A stretch of DNA of 64,000 nt from CBDCUW01 sp963734865 (GTDB lineage Bacteria > Planctomycetota > Planctomycetia > Pirellulales > Pirellulaceae), in contig CAVTIV010000019.1 in the NCBI GenBank assembly GCA_963734865.1, positions 1,470,781 through 1,534,780 of the forward strand. Direction: 5' to 3'. Shown here one piece after another: positions 39,747 to 51,007 of this stretch. Positions within the stretch are counted from its first letter, which is position 1, and the number at the start of each line of letters is the position of its first letter. The translations under genes and the position numbers were made by a program. The notes under the pieces were generated by a model. It was not told the DNA's origin, did no database searches, and was given only the letters and a program-made list of their open reading frames with translations.

Positions 39747-41132
39747 ATGAAGATGGAGAATGAGAAACCGCTGCATGAGAACATCATCCGGGATGGGCCG
39801 CTGAGCTCAGAGTCGACACGATTCATTGCATGTCCCGTACCGTCGATGCAATTGGGATCGGAACCGCTTGGAGCGAATCAGTGCGAAGCGTTGGGTACCG
39901 CAGGTTGTCCACTAGCCGCGTCCATACGAGAGCGTTTGGCTTTTGAGGCGTTGCTGGCGGAATTGTCGACCAAGTTTGTGAATGTTTCACCCAGTCGGGT
40001 CGATTCCCAAATCGAGGAGGGCCTGATGCGAATCGTCGAACTCTTCGGTATCGACCGGGCTGGGCTTGGTGAAGTGTCGGCGGACGAGAAACAATTGGTG
40101 GTGACCCACTCATATCAACTACCCGGAATTCCGCCGTCAGCCGGGCTGATGCTGGATTCCCGGTTTCCGACGTACGCCAGGATGGTGCACCACGGAATGG
40201 TGATTCGATTACCGGACGACGTCCCGAACGACGCGTCACCAGAGCGAGAGTACTGTCGCTCGACCGGCCTAAAGTCCAATCTGACGATACCGCTAATCGT
40301 GATGGGTACGGTGGTGGGTGGGATCGGTTTTTCCTGTTATCGATCTCAACGGATTCTCCCCGACGAATTGATTCCGCGTCTGCGTCTTGTTGGTGATATT
40401 TTTACCAACGCATTGGCACGCAAACGTTCCGACGAGGCGATTCGCGGCAAAGAACAATTGTTACACAAAGCCAAAGAGAGGTTGCAGCAACTCTCAAGCA
40501 ATCTGCTGATTTCGCTCGAGGACGAGCGTGCTCGAATCGCTCGTGAGATGCACGACGATTGGACACAAAGACTTGCGGTGTTGGGAATTGATGCGGCAAG
40601 CTTGGAAGTGCAAATTGACGATCCCAAAACGGCTTTGCCGCTCGTGCAAGCCATGCGTCAGCAACTTGTCAGTTTGGCGGACGATGTTCACGCACTCTCG
40701 CGGCAACTTCACCCTTCGATCATTGACGACCTGGGCCTAGAAGAAGCGTTGCGATCGGAGTGTGCTAGTTTCACCCACCGCGAAACGATCACGGTGAATT
40801 ACAAGGCTGACAAAGTGCCTGCGTTCATACCGAACGATATCGCCTTGTGCCTGTACCGTGTGGCCCAAGAGAGTTTGCGTAACCTTGCCAAGCACGCGGC
40901 GGTTAGCGAAGCGACGATGGATTTGGTTGGCATTGGAAACGAGGTGGTGTTACGAATCCGTGATCAAGGTGTTGGCTTCGATTTAAAGTCCCCGCACGAG
41001 GAGCCAGGTATTGGACTATCCAGTATCGCTGAACGCGTTCATCTTGTTCACGGCAAGTTGACAATCGACTCTGCTCCTGGCTTCGGGACAACGATTGAAG
41101 TCCAGGTATCACTGGAAGGGGCATCGACATGA
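39747..41132 (+). CDS. Soluble GAF-domain sensor histidine kinase, NarL/DegS type
   Basis: From the ATG at 39747 (MKMENEKP) the protein has 461 residues and no transmembrane helix. Residues ~65-225 form a GAF domain (LMRIVELFGIDRAGLGEVSA, LTIPLIVMGTVVGGIGFSCY). A short coiled-coil leads into a HisKA_3 box, DERARIAREMHDDWTQRLAV, with the phospho-accepting His. The ATPase has YRVAQESLRNLAKHAAV (N-box), IRDQGVGFD and GIGLSSIAERV (G boxes). Cytosolic GAF kinases of this architecture sense small ligands, redox state or heme-bound gas. It overlaps the response-regulator gene by 4 bp (ATGA). The signal is not known. Confidence 0.9.
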   Translation: MKMENEKPLHENIIRDGPLSSESTRFIACPVPSMQLGSEPLGANQCEALGTAGCPLAASIRERLAFEALLAELSTKFVNVSPSRVDSQIEEGLMRIVELFGIDRAGLGEVSADEKQLVVTHSYQLPGIPPSAGLMLDSRFPTYARMVHHGMVIRLPDDVPNDASPEREYCRSTGLKSNLTIPLIVMGTVVGGIGFSCYRSQRILPDELIPRLRLVGDIFTNALARKRSDEAIRGKEQLLHKAKERLQQLSSNLLISLEDERARIAREMHDDWTQRLAVLGIDAASLEVQIDDPKTALPLVQAMRQQLVSLADDVHALSRQLHPSIIDDLGLEEALRSECASFTHRETITVNYKADKVPAFIPNDIALCLYRVAQESLRNLAKHAAVSEATMDLVGIGNEVVLRIRDQGVGFDLKSPHEEPGIGLSSIAERVHLVHGKLTIDSAPGFGTTIEVQVSLEGAST

Positions 41133-41761
41133 GTCGAACGCGTGTTCTGATCGCCGACGATCATCAAATTCTTGCCGAGGGTGTGCGCAGTCTTCTCGAA
41201 CCCGAATTCGAAGTGGTCGATGTCGTTTCGAACGGCCATGAACTTGTTGAAAGCGCAAAGACTCATCTTCCGGACATCATCGTGGCGGATGTCACCATGC
41301 CGTCGCTCAACGGCATCGATGCAGCCATTCTGATACGTGAGGCTGGCGTTAAATCGAAAATCGTCTTTTTGACGATGCATCGAGATGTCGCGTACGCGCG
41401 ACGGGCTATCGAGTCGGGTGCAGCAGGTTATGTGCTAAAGCACTCGGTTTCGACGGAATTGGTGACTGCCATTGCCGATGCCATCGATGGAAAGACGTAC
41501 ATTTCACCTCTCATCACCGGAGAACTCATTCAGTCCTATCGTGCGGATGACAACTCAGCCCAAGAATTGACGACGCGGCAGATGGAAGTCCTGCGACTGA
41601 TCGCCGATGGTGGTTCTGCGAAAGATGTTGCAAAAATACTGAAAATTTCGATTCGAACCGCCGAAGCCCACAGGGCCAACATTCTGGAAAGGCTTGGCAT
41701 GCAAAGCACGGCAGAATTGGTTCAATACGCCATCCGCCACGGCATTATCTCTATCCATTAA
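41129..41761 (+). CDS. NarL/FixJ-family response regulator
   Basis: A 210-residue partner of the preceding kinase. The receiver domain shows LIADDHQ (acidic pocket), the phospho-acceptor Asp54 in IIVADVTMPSLNG, the switch Thr in FLTMH and Lys in YVLKHS. The C-terminal LuxR-type HTH is LTTRQMEVLRLIADGGSAKD, then VAKILKISIRTAEAHRANIL. It starts in an ATGA overlap with the kinase. Element A of the three-copy 38-bp motif begins 80 bp after its stop, making this regulator the obvious candidate to bind it; that is inference. Confidence 0.93.
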   Translation: MSRTRVLIADDHQILAEGVRSLLEPEFEVVDVVSNGHELVESAKTHLPDIIVADVTMPSLNGIDAAILIREAGVKSKIVFLTMHRDVAYARRAIESGAAGYVLKHSVSTELVTAIADAIDGKTYISPLITGELIQSYRADDNSAQELTTRQMEVLRLIADGGSAKDVAKILKISIRTAEAHRANILERLGMQSTAELVQYAIRHGIISIH

Positions 41762-41840
41762 GGCGGCAAGGTTTCGTTCGATGGGCTCCGAAGCCGTTGG
41801 ATTCTGCATTCCTTCTCCCCGCGTCGCGCCGAAGACTGAC

Positions 41841-41878
41841 TGCGCATTGCGCAGCTCGGGAATCGTACTTTTGCGAAT
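41841..41878. promoter_or_regulatory. 38-bp bipartite element, copy A (before the CoA-disulfide reductase gene)
   Basis: TGCGCATTGCGCA (41841-41853), 12 unconserved bases, then TACTTTTGCGAAT (41866-41878). It ends 73 bp before the ATG at 41952. The left half is a near-perfect palindrome. The same two 13-bp blocks with exactly the same spacing occur at 48285-48322 and 59961-59998. Confidence 0.75.
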
Positions 41879-41951
41879 CGACCTCCACGTCTGATCGTGA
41901 GATGCTTGTTCATGAATGAATGATTGTTAAGCAAAACACGGAGATCGATTT

Positions 41952-43707
41952 ATGAAAGTCATCATTGTTGGTGGGGTGGCTGGTGGTGCATCGTGTGCGG
42001 CGCGGTTACGTCGATTGGACGAGAAGGCTGAGATTCTAATGGTCGAGCGTGGGCCCTACGTCTCCTACGCAAACTGCGGACTACCCTATCACGTCGGCGA
42101 TGTGATTGAGAAAGAAGCGAGCCTTTTGGTCGCGAACGAAAGGTTGTTCCGCGAACAATTCGCGATCGACGTGCGCACGAATTGTGAGGCGATCTCGATT
42201 TCGCCGCGGGACCAGACCGTGCAGTTGAGAGATGTCAAGTCGGGCGAGGTCAGCACCGAGCCCTACGATAAACTCGTGCTGTCGCCCGGTGCTCCGTCGA
42301 TACGTCCGCAGTTGCCCGGCATTGATCTCCCTGGCATCTTCCACGTTCGCACCGTTCCGGACGCCCGGACCATCCGAGAATGGATTTCTGGTGGAACGTC
42401 TTACCTTACCGGGATGTACCATTACACCGGGATTCAGATGGTCAAGCCGATCCGTCGTGCCGTTGTGGTGGGTGGCGGATTCATCGGACTTGAAATGGCA
42501 GAAAACTTGACCCACCAAGGGTTTCAAGTGACGGTCATTCAAAAACCTAATCAGGTTCTGGGGCCGCTCGATCCTGAGATGGCGCTAGTCGTTGGCGACC
42601 ATCTTGAAAGGCACGGCGTTCACCTTGCGCTGAATGATGCCGCTGCTGGCTTCGAGAAATCGGACAACGGCTCGCTCGAAGTCCGAACCGCCGCGGGCAA
42701 GACGTACCCGGCCGATCTTGTGATCTTCGCGATCGGAGTGCGGCCGGACACGACTCTGGCAAAGACAGCCGGGCTCAAAATCGGTGAACGCAGTGGGATT
42801 CGCGTCGACGAGCAGATGCGAACCAGTGACCCAAACATCTTTGCAGTCGGGGATGCGATCGAAGTCAAAGACTTTGGGACAGGACAGTGGAGTCTGGTGG
42901 CTCTCGCCGGGCCTGCCAACCGACAAGGACGCATCGCGGCGGACGTGATTGCCGGGCGGGATTCCAAATATCGCGGCACGCAGGGGACGTCGATCATTGG
43001 TTTGTTCGGCGGCGCTGCCGCTTGGACCGGCGTTAGCGAAAAGACTCTCAAGCGGCTGGGCGATGAAGACTATGAGAAGATCTATCTCTATCCGAACTCG
43101 CATGCCGGATACTATCCCGGTGCCAAAATGCTCGGCATCAAGTTTCTGTTCCGCAAATCGAACGGCTTGGTGCTTGGTGCGCAGGCGATCGGTGAAGATG
43201 GGCCAGCAGTCGACAAACGGATCAGCGCGTTGGCGGTAGCCATCCAACTGGGGGCGACGATCTACGATCTAGAAGAGGCGGAACTGTGTTATGCGCCCCA
43301 GTTCGGTAGCCGCCAAAGATCCGCTCAACTTTGCGGGCATGGTCGCCGCAAATGTGCTGCGCGGCGACTTGCCGTTAAGCCACTGGGAGTCGGTGGAAAA
43401 TGCATTCTTGCTAGACGTGCGAGAGCCGGTTGAACTGGCAGTGGAGCAGGTGCCCGGTGCGATCAACATCCCGCTCGGTCAGATTCGTTCACGTTTGGAC
43501 GAACTGCCGCGAGAACGCGAGATTCATGTCATCTGCCGTTCAGCTCAAAGGGCATATTATGCCACATGCATTCTGAGGAATCACGGCCTAAATGCCCGCA
43601 CGATCTCCGGCGGGATGTTGTCTCGCGCATGCCGTCAACGGTACGAATGGATCGCGAGGGTGATCATGGACCTCCACAACTCGGTGATCTGTTTACGTAC
43701 TAGATGA
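41952..43707 (+). CDS. CoA-disulfide reductase-like flavoprotein fused to a rhodanese domain (one apparent frameshift)
   Basis: The N-terminal ~450 residues are an NAD(P)H/FAD disulfide reductase: FAD motif GGVAGGASCAARLRRL, single redox Cys42 in YVSYANCGLPYHVGD, NAD motif AVVVGGGFIGLEMAENL and FAVGDAIE. Near 43,305 the frame changes, and homology continues as SAKDPLNFAGMVAANVLRGD into a rhodanese domain with the persulfide Cys in ICRSAQRAYYATCILRNHG. CoADR-rhodanese fusions reduce CoA disulfide, CoA-persulfide or polysulfide. Residues after SGGMLSR do not look native and may follow another indel. It is preceded by element A; a cytosolic sulfane-sulfur or CoA redox role is inferred. Confidence 0.85.
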
Positions 43708-43764
43708 TTCCGAACAACCAGTTCTGAAGCGAGAGCAAAACACATCGCGGAAACATAACAAACT

Positions 43765-44219
43765 ATGGATACAATCCTTGAAATGTTATCTCGAGCGGAA
43801 TCGAACAGCTTCGAGGACGAGCCAGCGATCCGCTGCACTTGCGTCTGGTGATGATGCCGACGGTCGTGACAATCATTGCTATCCGCGCCGGTATGAGAGA
43901 CGCCCGCGACGGGCAGCCGGCTTTTCTCTGGGGACTGATCACACGGCCAGCCCAACGGAAAGAACGCCTGTTGTCGGCGCGTAGCCACATTTCCAGGATT
44001 TTCATCGTGGCATGTGTCCTGGATACCATCTACCAAGTAGCGTTCCTGCGAGCTTTCTACCCCATCCAAGTTTTCATTGTTGCCATCGTTTGCGCCATCT
44101 TGCCCTACGTACTGATCCGTGGGCCAACGAATCGAATTGCGCGTTGCTTTTCCATGGGAGATAGGCCAAGCCAGCCATCGGAACCGAAGAAGTCTGAGGG
44201 TGAACGAAGCGACGATTAA
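43765..44219 (+). CDS. Small integral membrane protein (one apparent frameshift)
   Basis: Starts MDTILEMLSRA at 43765. Near 43,795 homology moves to the frame that reads LHLRLVMMPTVVTIIAIRAG, GQPAFLWGLITRPAQRKERL and IVACVLDTIYQVAFLRAFYP, ending IARCFSMGDRPSQPS. Three or four hydrophobic helices with a conserved DARDGQPAFLWG loop are seen in proteins of unknown function that I associate with planctomycete and proteobacterial stress or anaerobic loci. It lies between the CoADR-rhodanese and glucosidase genes. No function can be assigned. Confidence 0.6.
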
Positions 44220-44281
44220 AGGCTGGGCGGATCGATTCGTGATGCAACTTCCCCGTAACCCGACTGCTTACTTGACGCAAA

Positions 44282-47026
44282 ATGACAACCGAACACCAAC
44301 GACTACAGGCTGCCAGAGAGCAGAATATTCCTTGGAAGAAATGGGGCCCTTACCTCAGCGAGCGTCAATGGGGAACGGTGCGCGAGGACTATAGCGAGAA
44401 TGGTGATGCGTGGAATTTTTTTACCCACGATCATGCCCGGTCGCGCGCCTATCGCTGGGGCGAAGACGGTCTGGCAGGCATCTCCGATGACCAGCAGCAC
44501 CTCTGCTTTGCTCTGGCACTATGGAATGGAAAAGACGCCATCCTCAAAGAGCGGCTGTTTGGATTGACGAACTCGCGAAGGCAACCACGGCGAGGACGTC
44601 AAAGAGTTTACTTTTACCTCGACAGCACGCCGACCCACTCGTACATGAAGTACCTGTACAAGTATCCGCAAGCGGCCTTTCCCTACGCCAACCTAGTCGA
44701 GACGAATCGCCGGCGCAACCGTAGCGAGATGGAGTATGAACTGCTCGACACGGGGGTCTTCCAGGATGACCGATATTTTGACGTCTTCGTGGAATACGCC
44801 AAAGCCGAGTCCGGAAGACATTCTGGTGCGAATTACCGCAGTCAACCGAGGCCCTCGATCCCGCCGAACTACATTTGCTGCCAACGCTCTGGTTCCGCAA
44901 CGACTGGTCCAAGTGGATCGCCGAATCGAACCGAGCCAGCGTAAAACCAACGCTCAAGCAGATCGACACATCGTCTGGCACGAGTGCTGTTGCCGCATCG
45001 CACCAGGCGATCGGTGAAATGACGCTTTACTGCGAAGGACGAAACGCCGTTGCTTTTCACCGAAAATGAAACCAACCACCAACGCCTGTTCCCTGGGCAG
45101 AAGAATGAGAGCCCGTACGCCAAGGACGGCATCAACGACTGCGTTGTCCAAGGCAATCAGAACTCGGTGAATCCAGCGAAGCATGGCACCAAGGTCGCGG
45201 CCCATTACCATGTCAACATCGGCGCCGGGCAATCGACTGAAATTCGTCTCAGACTCTGCAAGAACTGCCCCAGGGCCAAAGGAAAATCCGCTGGGCAAGC
45301 CATTTGACGAGATCTTTGCTGACAGGCTTCGCGAAGCCGATGAGTTTTACAAGTCGGTCACGCCGCAATCGGTAAGCGCCGACGCGGCCAACGTGATGCG
45401 TCAATCGCTAGCCGGCATGCTCTGGAGCAAGCAGTTCTTCTTCTTCGATGGCGACAACTGGCTCGATGAGCACAACTCAAATCCGCTTCATTCGGGATAT
45501 CATCACTCGCGGAACTCGGAGTGGTTCCACATGCTGAACAAGGACATCATCTCGATGCCCGACAAGTGGGAGTACCCCTGGTACGCGGCTTGGGATTTGG
45601 CCTTTCACACACTTCCGCTGGCGATCGTCGATCCCGATTTCGCCAAAGAACAAATGAAACTGATGCTCAAGGCAGACTACTTGCATCCCAGCGGTCAGTT
45701 GCCGGCATACGAGTGGAATTACAGCGACGTGAATCCGCCAGTCCATGCGTGGGCGACGCTCTTTCTGCATCGCAGCGAGCAGGCACTGGGGGGCGAAGTG
45801 GACTTCGAATTCATCAAGGCGGCATTTAACAAATTGGTGATCAACTTCACTTGGTGGGTGAATCGGAAGGATCGCTTTGGAAAGAATGTTTTCGAAGGAG
45901 GCTTTCTCGGTTTGGATAACATCGGCGTGTTCGATCGCAGCGCCCCATTGCCCACCGGCGGTCACTTGGAACAGGCAGACGGTACGGCATGGATGGCTCT
46001 GTTCGCACAGAACATGTTGGAATTGGCGATCGATCTTGCCGGAGTGGATCCAGACCTACGAAGACATGGCCGTCAAGTTCGCGGAGCACTTCTACTACAT
46101 TGCTCGGGCGATGAACCAGCCCGGAGCAGGACGGCATGTGGGATGAGGAAGATGGCTTCTACTACGACCTGCTGCGGTTTCCCGATGGCACGGCGACGCG
46201 GCTCAAGGTGCGCTCGATGGTCGGACTGCTGCCCCTCTGCGCCACCACCGTGACCGAACCATGGCAACGAGAACTCGCTCCAGGTGTAACGGCCGAGCTG
46301 CACAAACGCTTGCAGCGGATGCCCGAACTCCGGGATTCGATGCATCCCATGGGGCCCGGCCATTTCGGCGTGGCCGGACGAGGTCTGTTTGCCCTCGTCA
46401 ACCCAGATCGGCTCCGTCGCATTCTCGCGAAGATGCTCGACGAAGATGAATTCCTAAGTCCCTTCGGCATCCGCTCGCTCTCAAAGTTTCACGAGCAGCA
46501 TCCCTATGTGTTCAACGTACAGGGTCAGGAATACCGCGTGGATTACCTGCCGGCCGAGTCGAACACGGGGATGTTTGGAGGCAATTCCAACTGGCGGGGA
46601 CCCATCTGGATGCCGGTGAACGCGATCATCATTCGAGCCCTCCTCAACTTCTACCTCTACTACGGTGACGACTTTCAGGTCGAATGCCCGACGGGGTCCG
46701 GCAAGATGATGAATCTATTCGAGGTGAGCCAAGAGATTTCCAATCGGCTCACTCGGATCTTCCTGCGCGATGAACAGGGACGGCGTCCGGTCTATGGAGG
46801 CACCGACAGATTTCAATGCGATCCGCATTGGCGGGATCACATCCTTTTCTTCGAATACTTCCACGGCGATAACGGTGCTGGGTTGGGAGCCAGTCATCAG
46901 ACCGGCTGGACTGGACTTGTGGCCAAGTTCATCCAACTCTTTGGCGTTCTGGATGCGGACAAGTTTCTGGAAGGTGGCAAACACACGCCCCATCGCCCAA
47001 CGAGCGGAGGTCAACATGAGTCCTGA
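44282..47026 (+). pseudogene. GH63-like glucosidase (MGH1-type glycoside hydrolase), broken by many frameshifts
   Basis: Segments of one ~890-residue glucosidase occur in order over three frames. They start with NIPWKKWGPYLSERQWGTVR and WNFFTHDHARSRAYRWGEDG, then TPTHSYMKYLYKYPQAAFPY, LLPTLWFRNDWSKW and WSKQFFFFDGDNWL. Later come WYAAWDLAFHTLPLAIVDPD, GGFLGLDNIGVFDRSAPLP, MWDEEDGFYYDLLRFPDG and NWRGPIWMPVNAIIIRALLN. The fold is the (alpha/alpha)6 barrel of GH63/GH15-like enzymes acting on alpha-glucosides such as trehalose-type or glucosylglycerate compounds. At least eight frame changes (44,565-44,615, ~44,810, ~44,880, ~45,045, ~45,255, ~46,050, ~46,135) make true decay more likely than for neighbours. 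Confidence 0.75.
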
Positions 47027-47160
47027 CACTGCATCTTCGGTCGCCCATCATACATTCGCTCGACGTATCGCAAGCCGAGGTAGGGTTTGTCGCCGGTATC
47101 GCTCGCATTTTTCGCGGCGATTATTGTGCGTTTGGGACGCAAGTGATTAACTCTGTTAGA

Positions 47161-48070
47161 CGTGAGGTTTTCAAGGTTAGGTAGTTCGGTTAGTATGGAC
47201 TGTTGGAATATTGGGAGTAGGTGGTATGGGAGATGTTTATAAGGTGGAGTATGTTTTGCTAAAGTGATAGTGTGTGATTAAGCTAATCAAATGTTTAGAA
47301 TGAGGTGGATGTGGCAGTTATGTAGCAATTTGAAAAAGAAGTGAAAGTGACTGTTAAGCTGTCTCATTGGAACACGGTTGAGATTTTTGACTTTGGTTGC
47401 ATGGATGATGGCATTTTTTACTATGTGATGGAATTGCTGTTGGGGCTCAGTCTCGAAGAGATTGTGGAAAGGTATGGTTTTATGTCACGGGGAAGTGTTG
47501 TGTATCTGTTGCGACAGATCTGTGGGGTGTTACAGGAATTTAACGAAGTGGGTTTGATGTATGGTGACATGAAGCGTGCGAATATCTTTGCGGTTAAGCG
47601 GGGCGGGGTTTAGGACGTGGCTAAATTGCTCGACTTTGGACTTGTTAAAGAGCGGGCAGACAGATCGAAAGATAACGCGGAACGGGCCGGAGCTTTCAGT
47701 GGAACGCCGTTGTATATGTCGCCGGAACAAGCGACTTGGTACGAAGCCGTGGACGGACGAGCTGACATCTACTCCTTGGGAGCAGTCGCCTATTATCGAC
47801 TAACTTGTCAGCCTGCGTTTGTCAGCGGCAATGTCATCGAACTGATCCGGGCACAAGCGAGCACGGAGGTGTCTGCGCCTTCGCGATTGAATGCAGATAT
47901 TCCTGCGGACGTTGAGCAAATCATTCTACATTGCTTGGCGAAGACGCCCACTACTCTGTATCAGGCTGTGTTTAGACTGAGAACGCACTCGCTCAGTATT
48001 CGGTGGCGAACGATTGGGGACCAGAGCAAGCAAACGCGTGGTGGAAAAAGCGCACACGGAACAATCCCCG
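47161..48070 (+). pseudogene. Decayed Hanks-type Ser/Thr protein kinase with cytosine-stripped 5' half
   Basis: Kinase motifs appear in order. The Gly loop is ILGVGGMGDVYKVEYVLLK (47,206-47,262), followed by two in-frame stops and then CVIKLIK. After a frame change come LSHWNTVEIFDFG, YYVMELLLGLSLEEIVERYG and GLMYGDMKRANIF (the HRD motif reads Tyr-Gly-Asp), a TAG at 47,611, then LLDFGLVKERAD (DFG intact), GTPLYMSPEQATWYEAVDGR and GADVEQ-like helices. The tail NALAQYSVANDWGPEQANAW is in another frame. Between 47,161 and 47,580 the coding strand has only about 35 C against 138 G by hand count. Stops and substitutions in that half are mostly explained by loss of C. Non-functional. Confidence 0.8.
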
Positions 48071-48284
48071 GATCCACTCACATCGGCTCCTATAAACGCG
48101 ACAATGGATTGCCAAATCTCGATGCCCACTCTCGACGCCGAGGAGAACGAAATGGGAAGACCGACGTCCGACTGAAAAAGTCCGGAACTTTGCGTCGAAT
48201 CCCGTTCGAAGATGTTGGGGCCAACCAGCGAATCGATACCCGATTGTTGGCAAGAAAGTCATTTGACTCGATCCATCGAGAGAC

Positions 48285-48322
48285 TGCGCAAAGCGCATTG
48301 TCTCGGTCGTACTTTTGCGAAT
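48285..48322. promoter_or_regulatory. 38-bp bipartite element, copy B (before the glycyl radical enzyme operon)
   Basis: TGCGCAAAGCGCA (48285-48297), 12 bases, then TACTTTTGCGAAT (48310-48322), 207 bp before the GRE start. A possible -10-like GATAAT lies at 48345-48350. The region 48,070-48,529 otherwise holds no gene; a short frame from 48365 runs in phase into the GRE start but has no recognisable content. Confidence 0.75.
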
Positions 48323-48529
48323 AGCTGGCTCCGAAATGTACTGGGATAATCAGAATTCCAAGCTGTGACTTTCATTCGTTCTCTGGACCGAATGCGTCGC
48401 GGTTGGAACCTCGCCATTCGCGTTGTAAGCATTGGTTTGCAATCAGGATCGAGAGCGTGGTTGGAGGCGTTTCATTGGACGCCCTCCGTTACTGAGATCG
48501 AGCATTTGGCCCCCGAAGGAAAAGAGAAG

Positions 48530-50990
48530 ATGAATAGCACGACATCAACGCAGACTCGCAACACGAGAACTGCGAACGCGGACTCTGAACGCTTCTACAG
48601 CACGGGTCACGGCAGATAAGGCTCGGATCGATCGGCTTAAAGAGCGCAACAGAAGTACACCTCAGGAGCTTGATTTCGAGCGGATCAGGATCATGAAAGA
48701 GGTGTATGAAGCGACGCCCGGTGACGTACAGATCCTGCGGCGTGCCAAGTTCCTGGCGGCTCTGTTGGAACGCAAAAAGCTTTTCATTGATGACAACCTC
48801 TTCGTGGGTGCCATGGCAGGAAGCTACAAGGCTATCTACCCCAATCCCGAGTGGAACGTCCTGTGGATGAAGGAAGAGAAAACCGTTGAAAAATCGAAAA
48901 CCAAGGAAGACAAGGAAGCCAATGCATGGGCGCTCGAGTACTGGGACGAGCGTGGGCTGAAGAGCCGGACGGAATCCATATTCCAACAGCGATATGGTTT
49001 CGATCCGGCCTCGTGCTACGAATCTGGTCTCGTTGTTCCGTTCCATGACTGGCCGGGTGGCGGCGGCAATCTCAACTACCCGATGGTTTACCAGCAGGGT
49101 CTTGCCAGTGTCATCAAGGATGTCGAAGAGCGGATGATGTCCCTGGAAATGCGTCTGGAGAACACAGACAAACTTTACTTCTACCAGGCCAGTCTCATTG
49201 TGATGAAAGCGATGATCCGCTGGGCGAACCGTTATGCCGAGTTGGCTCGCGAAATGGCTGCTAAGGAGAAAGACGAAGTCCGCAAAGCGGAGTTGGTCTC
49301 CCTCGCGGAGACCTGCGAGCGTGTGCCCGAGCACCCGGCCCGCAACCTGCGGGAGGTCATGCAGTGCCATTTCTTCTGTCACCTGGCCGCAGAACTTGAG
49401 CAGGTCGGCTGCGGATATTCAGAGGCCTACCTGGGCCAGAACCTGCAGCCCTACTACCAAGCCGACAAGGATGCCGGGCTGATTGACTATGACGACGCCG
49501 TCTTTATGTTCCAGAACCTCGTTGTCAGGTTGAATGAGATTAACTATTACTACGGCGAGAAAGTTGCCCTGCAGAACTCTGCCGACCTGGGTCAAAGTAT
49601 TACCCTTGCGGGCTATACCGAAGAGGGGGGAGATGCCACGGCGGAGATGGACTACGTGATCCTCGATGCCTGCACCTATCTGTCTTTCCCCCAGCCACCA
49701 TTGTCCTGTGCACTCACCCCTAAAACGCCGGGCAAATTCCTCGAAAAAGTGCTCGATTGTATCGGTACCGGGGTCGGCATGCCCCAGTTCGTTAATGCCG
49801 ACGTGATGGTAGAGCGGGCACTGTACCTGTGGGGGAACACGGAGAGAAATGGCGCTCTTCCCCTAGGTAAGGCCAGGCGGACCTGTGTCGGGGCGTGCGT
49901 GGGGAGTTACATCCCCTATGAAACAGGTCATCCGGTGGAGGGACAGCCTAATCTCGGCAAGGTGCTCGAGCTAACCCTGAACAACGGCTTCGATCCTCGC
50001 ACCAAAACGCAGGTCGGGCCCAAGACAGGCGATCCAGAGACCTTCAAGGACTTTGAGGAGCTGTATGCGGCATTTGAAGGGCAGCTTCAATTCGCTGAAG
50101 ATGTTCTCCGCCGGGGAGCCTGGATTGCGAGCATGCTGAATGCCGACTTCCTGCCCTGTACCTGGCGATCCATCCTGACCAAGGGCTGCATTGAAACCGG
50201 CCTCGAAACCTGGAAAGGCGGCGCCAACTATTACACGGTCGCCCAGATCTCTGTCGGAGCAGTGGATGCGGGGAATGGACTGATGGCCATCAAGGATCTC
50301 GTATTCGACAAGAAGAAGCTGACCATGGCTGAACTCAAGAAAGCCCTGGCGGCCAATTTCGAAGGGGAATACGAAAAGGTCCATAAGATGTGCTACGAGG
50401 ATGTACCCAAATACGGCAACGATATCGATGAAGTGGACTTCATGGTTCGCAGGGTGAATGACAGCGTATTGCGTGCATTTGAAAGTGTAGACGGCGGTGG
50501 CAACTACATCAGCAAGGACATCAAGACCTCGATGGACCAGTACACCAAGAGCGTGCACAACCTGATGGGCTTGGTGACCGGCGCATTGCCCACCGGCAAG
50601 AGAGCCGGTGTGGCGCTCACCGATGGAAGTTTGTCTGCCATGCCGGGGACCGACACCCACGGCGCTACCGCGCTGATAATGTCTGCAACCAAGGGTAACG
50701 ATCCCGTCAAGTGGTGTGCAACGCATATGAACCTGAAGCTCCCGCCAGATCAATTGAAGACGCGCAAAGGCCGGGACAGCGTGCTGAACCTGGTCAGAAC
50801 CTTGTTCCAAAACGGTGGCTATCACGCTCAGTTCAATGTGCTGGATACGGAGATGCTGAGAGATGCACAGAAACATCCGGAAAACTATCGTGACCTCGTG
50901 GTTCGTGTTGCAGGATTCAGCGCGTTTTTTACCCAACTCCATGTGGGCGTGCAGAACGAAGTGATCGAACGCACTTTGCAGCGTTGCTAG
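48530..50990 (+). CDS. Glycyl radical enzyme of the PFL/dehydratase superfamily (one apparent frameshift)
   Basis: An AAGGA ribosome site (48516-48520) precedes the ATG at 48530. The first ~20 residues (MNSTTSTQTRNTRTANADSE) are in one frame, and from about 48,598 the protein continues unbroken (RVTADKARIDRLKERNRSTP onward), ~820 residues in all, the usual GRE length. The radical site is VVRVAGFSAFFTQLHVGVQN (Gly codon 50,913-50,915). The finger loop reads RRTCVGACVGSYIPYE with two Cys codons at 49,884 and 49,896. The Cys-x-Glu of choline lyase, glycerol dehydratase and sulfolyases is not present. It acts only anaerobically after activation by the nearby radical SAM enzyme. Substrate unknown. 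Confidence 0.88.
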
Positions 50991-51007
50991 TGACGTTTAA
51001 CGGGACT

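Noticed and set aside
47161..47620. Variable region of a diversity-generating retroelement
   Set aside because: The depleted base is C on the coding strand rather than A, there are in-frame stops, and no reverse transcriptase or template repeat is present in the window.
48301..48322. Sigma-54 promoter in element B (GG-N10-GC)
   Set aside because: The GG-N10-GC spacing occurs only in copy B; copies A and C have GG twelve bases from GC, while the flanking blocks stay fixed. The conserved feature is the bipartite element.
48365..48619. 84-residue frame overlapping the GRE start
   Set aside because: It is the in-phase upstream extension of the GRE start region ending at the frame break; the part before 48530 has no recognisable content and no ribosome site.
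48530..50990. Microcompartment-associated glycyl radical enzyme
   Set aside because: No shell protein, aldehyde dehydrogenase or phosphotransacylase genes lie nearby, and the active-site loop lacks the Cys-x-Glu of choline lyase or propanediol dehydratase.
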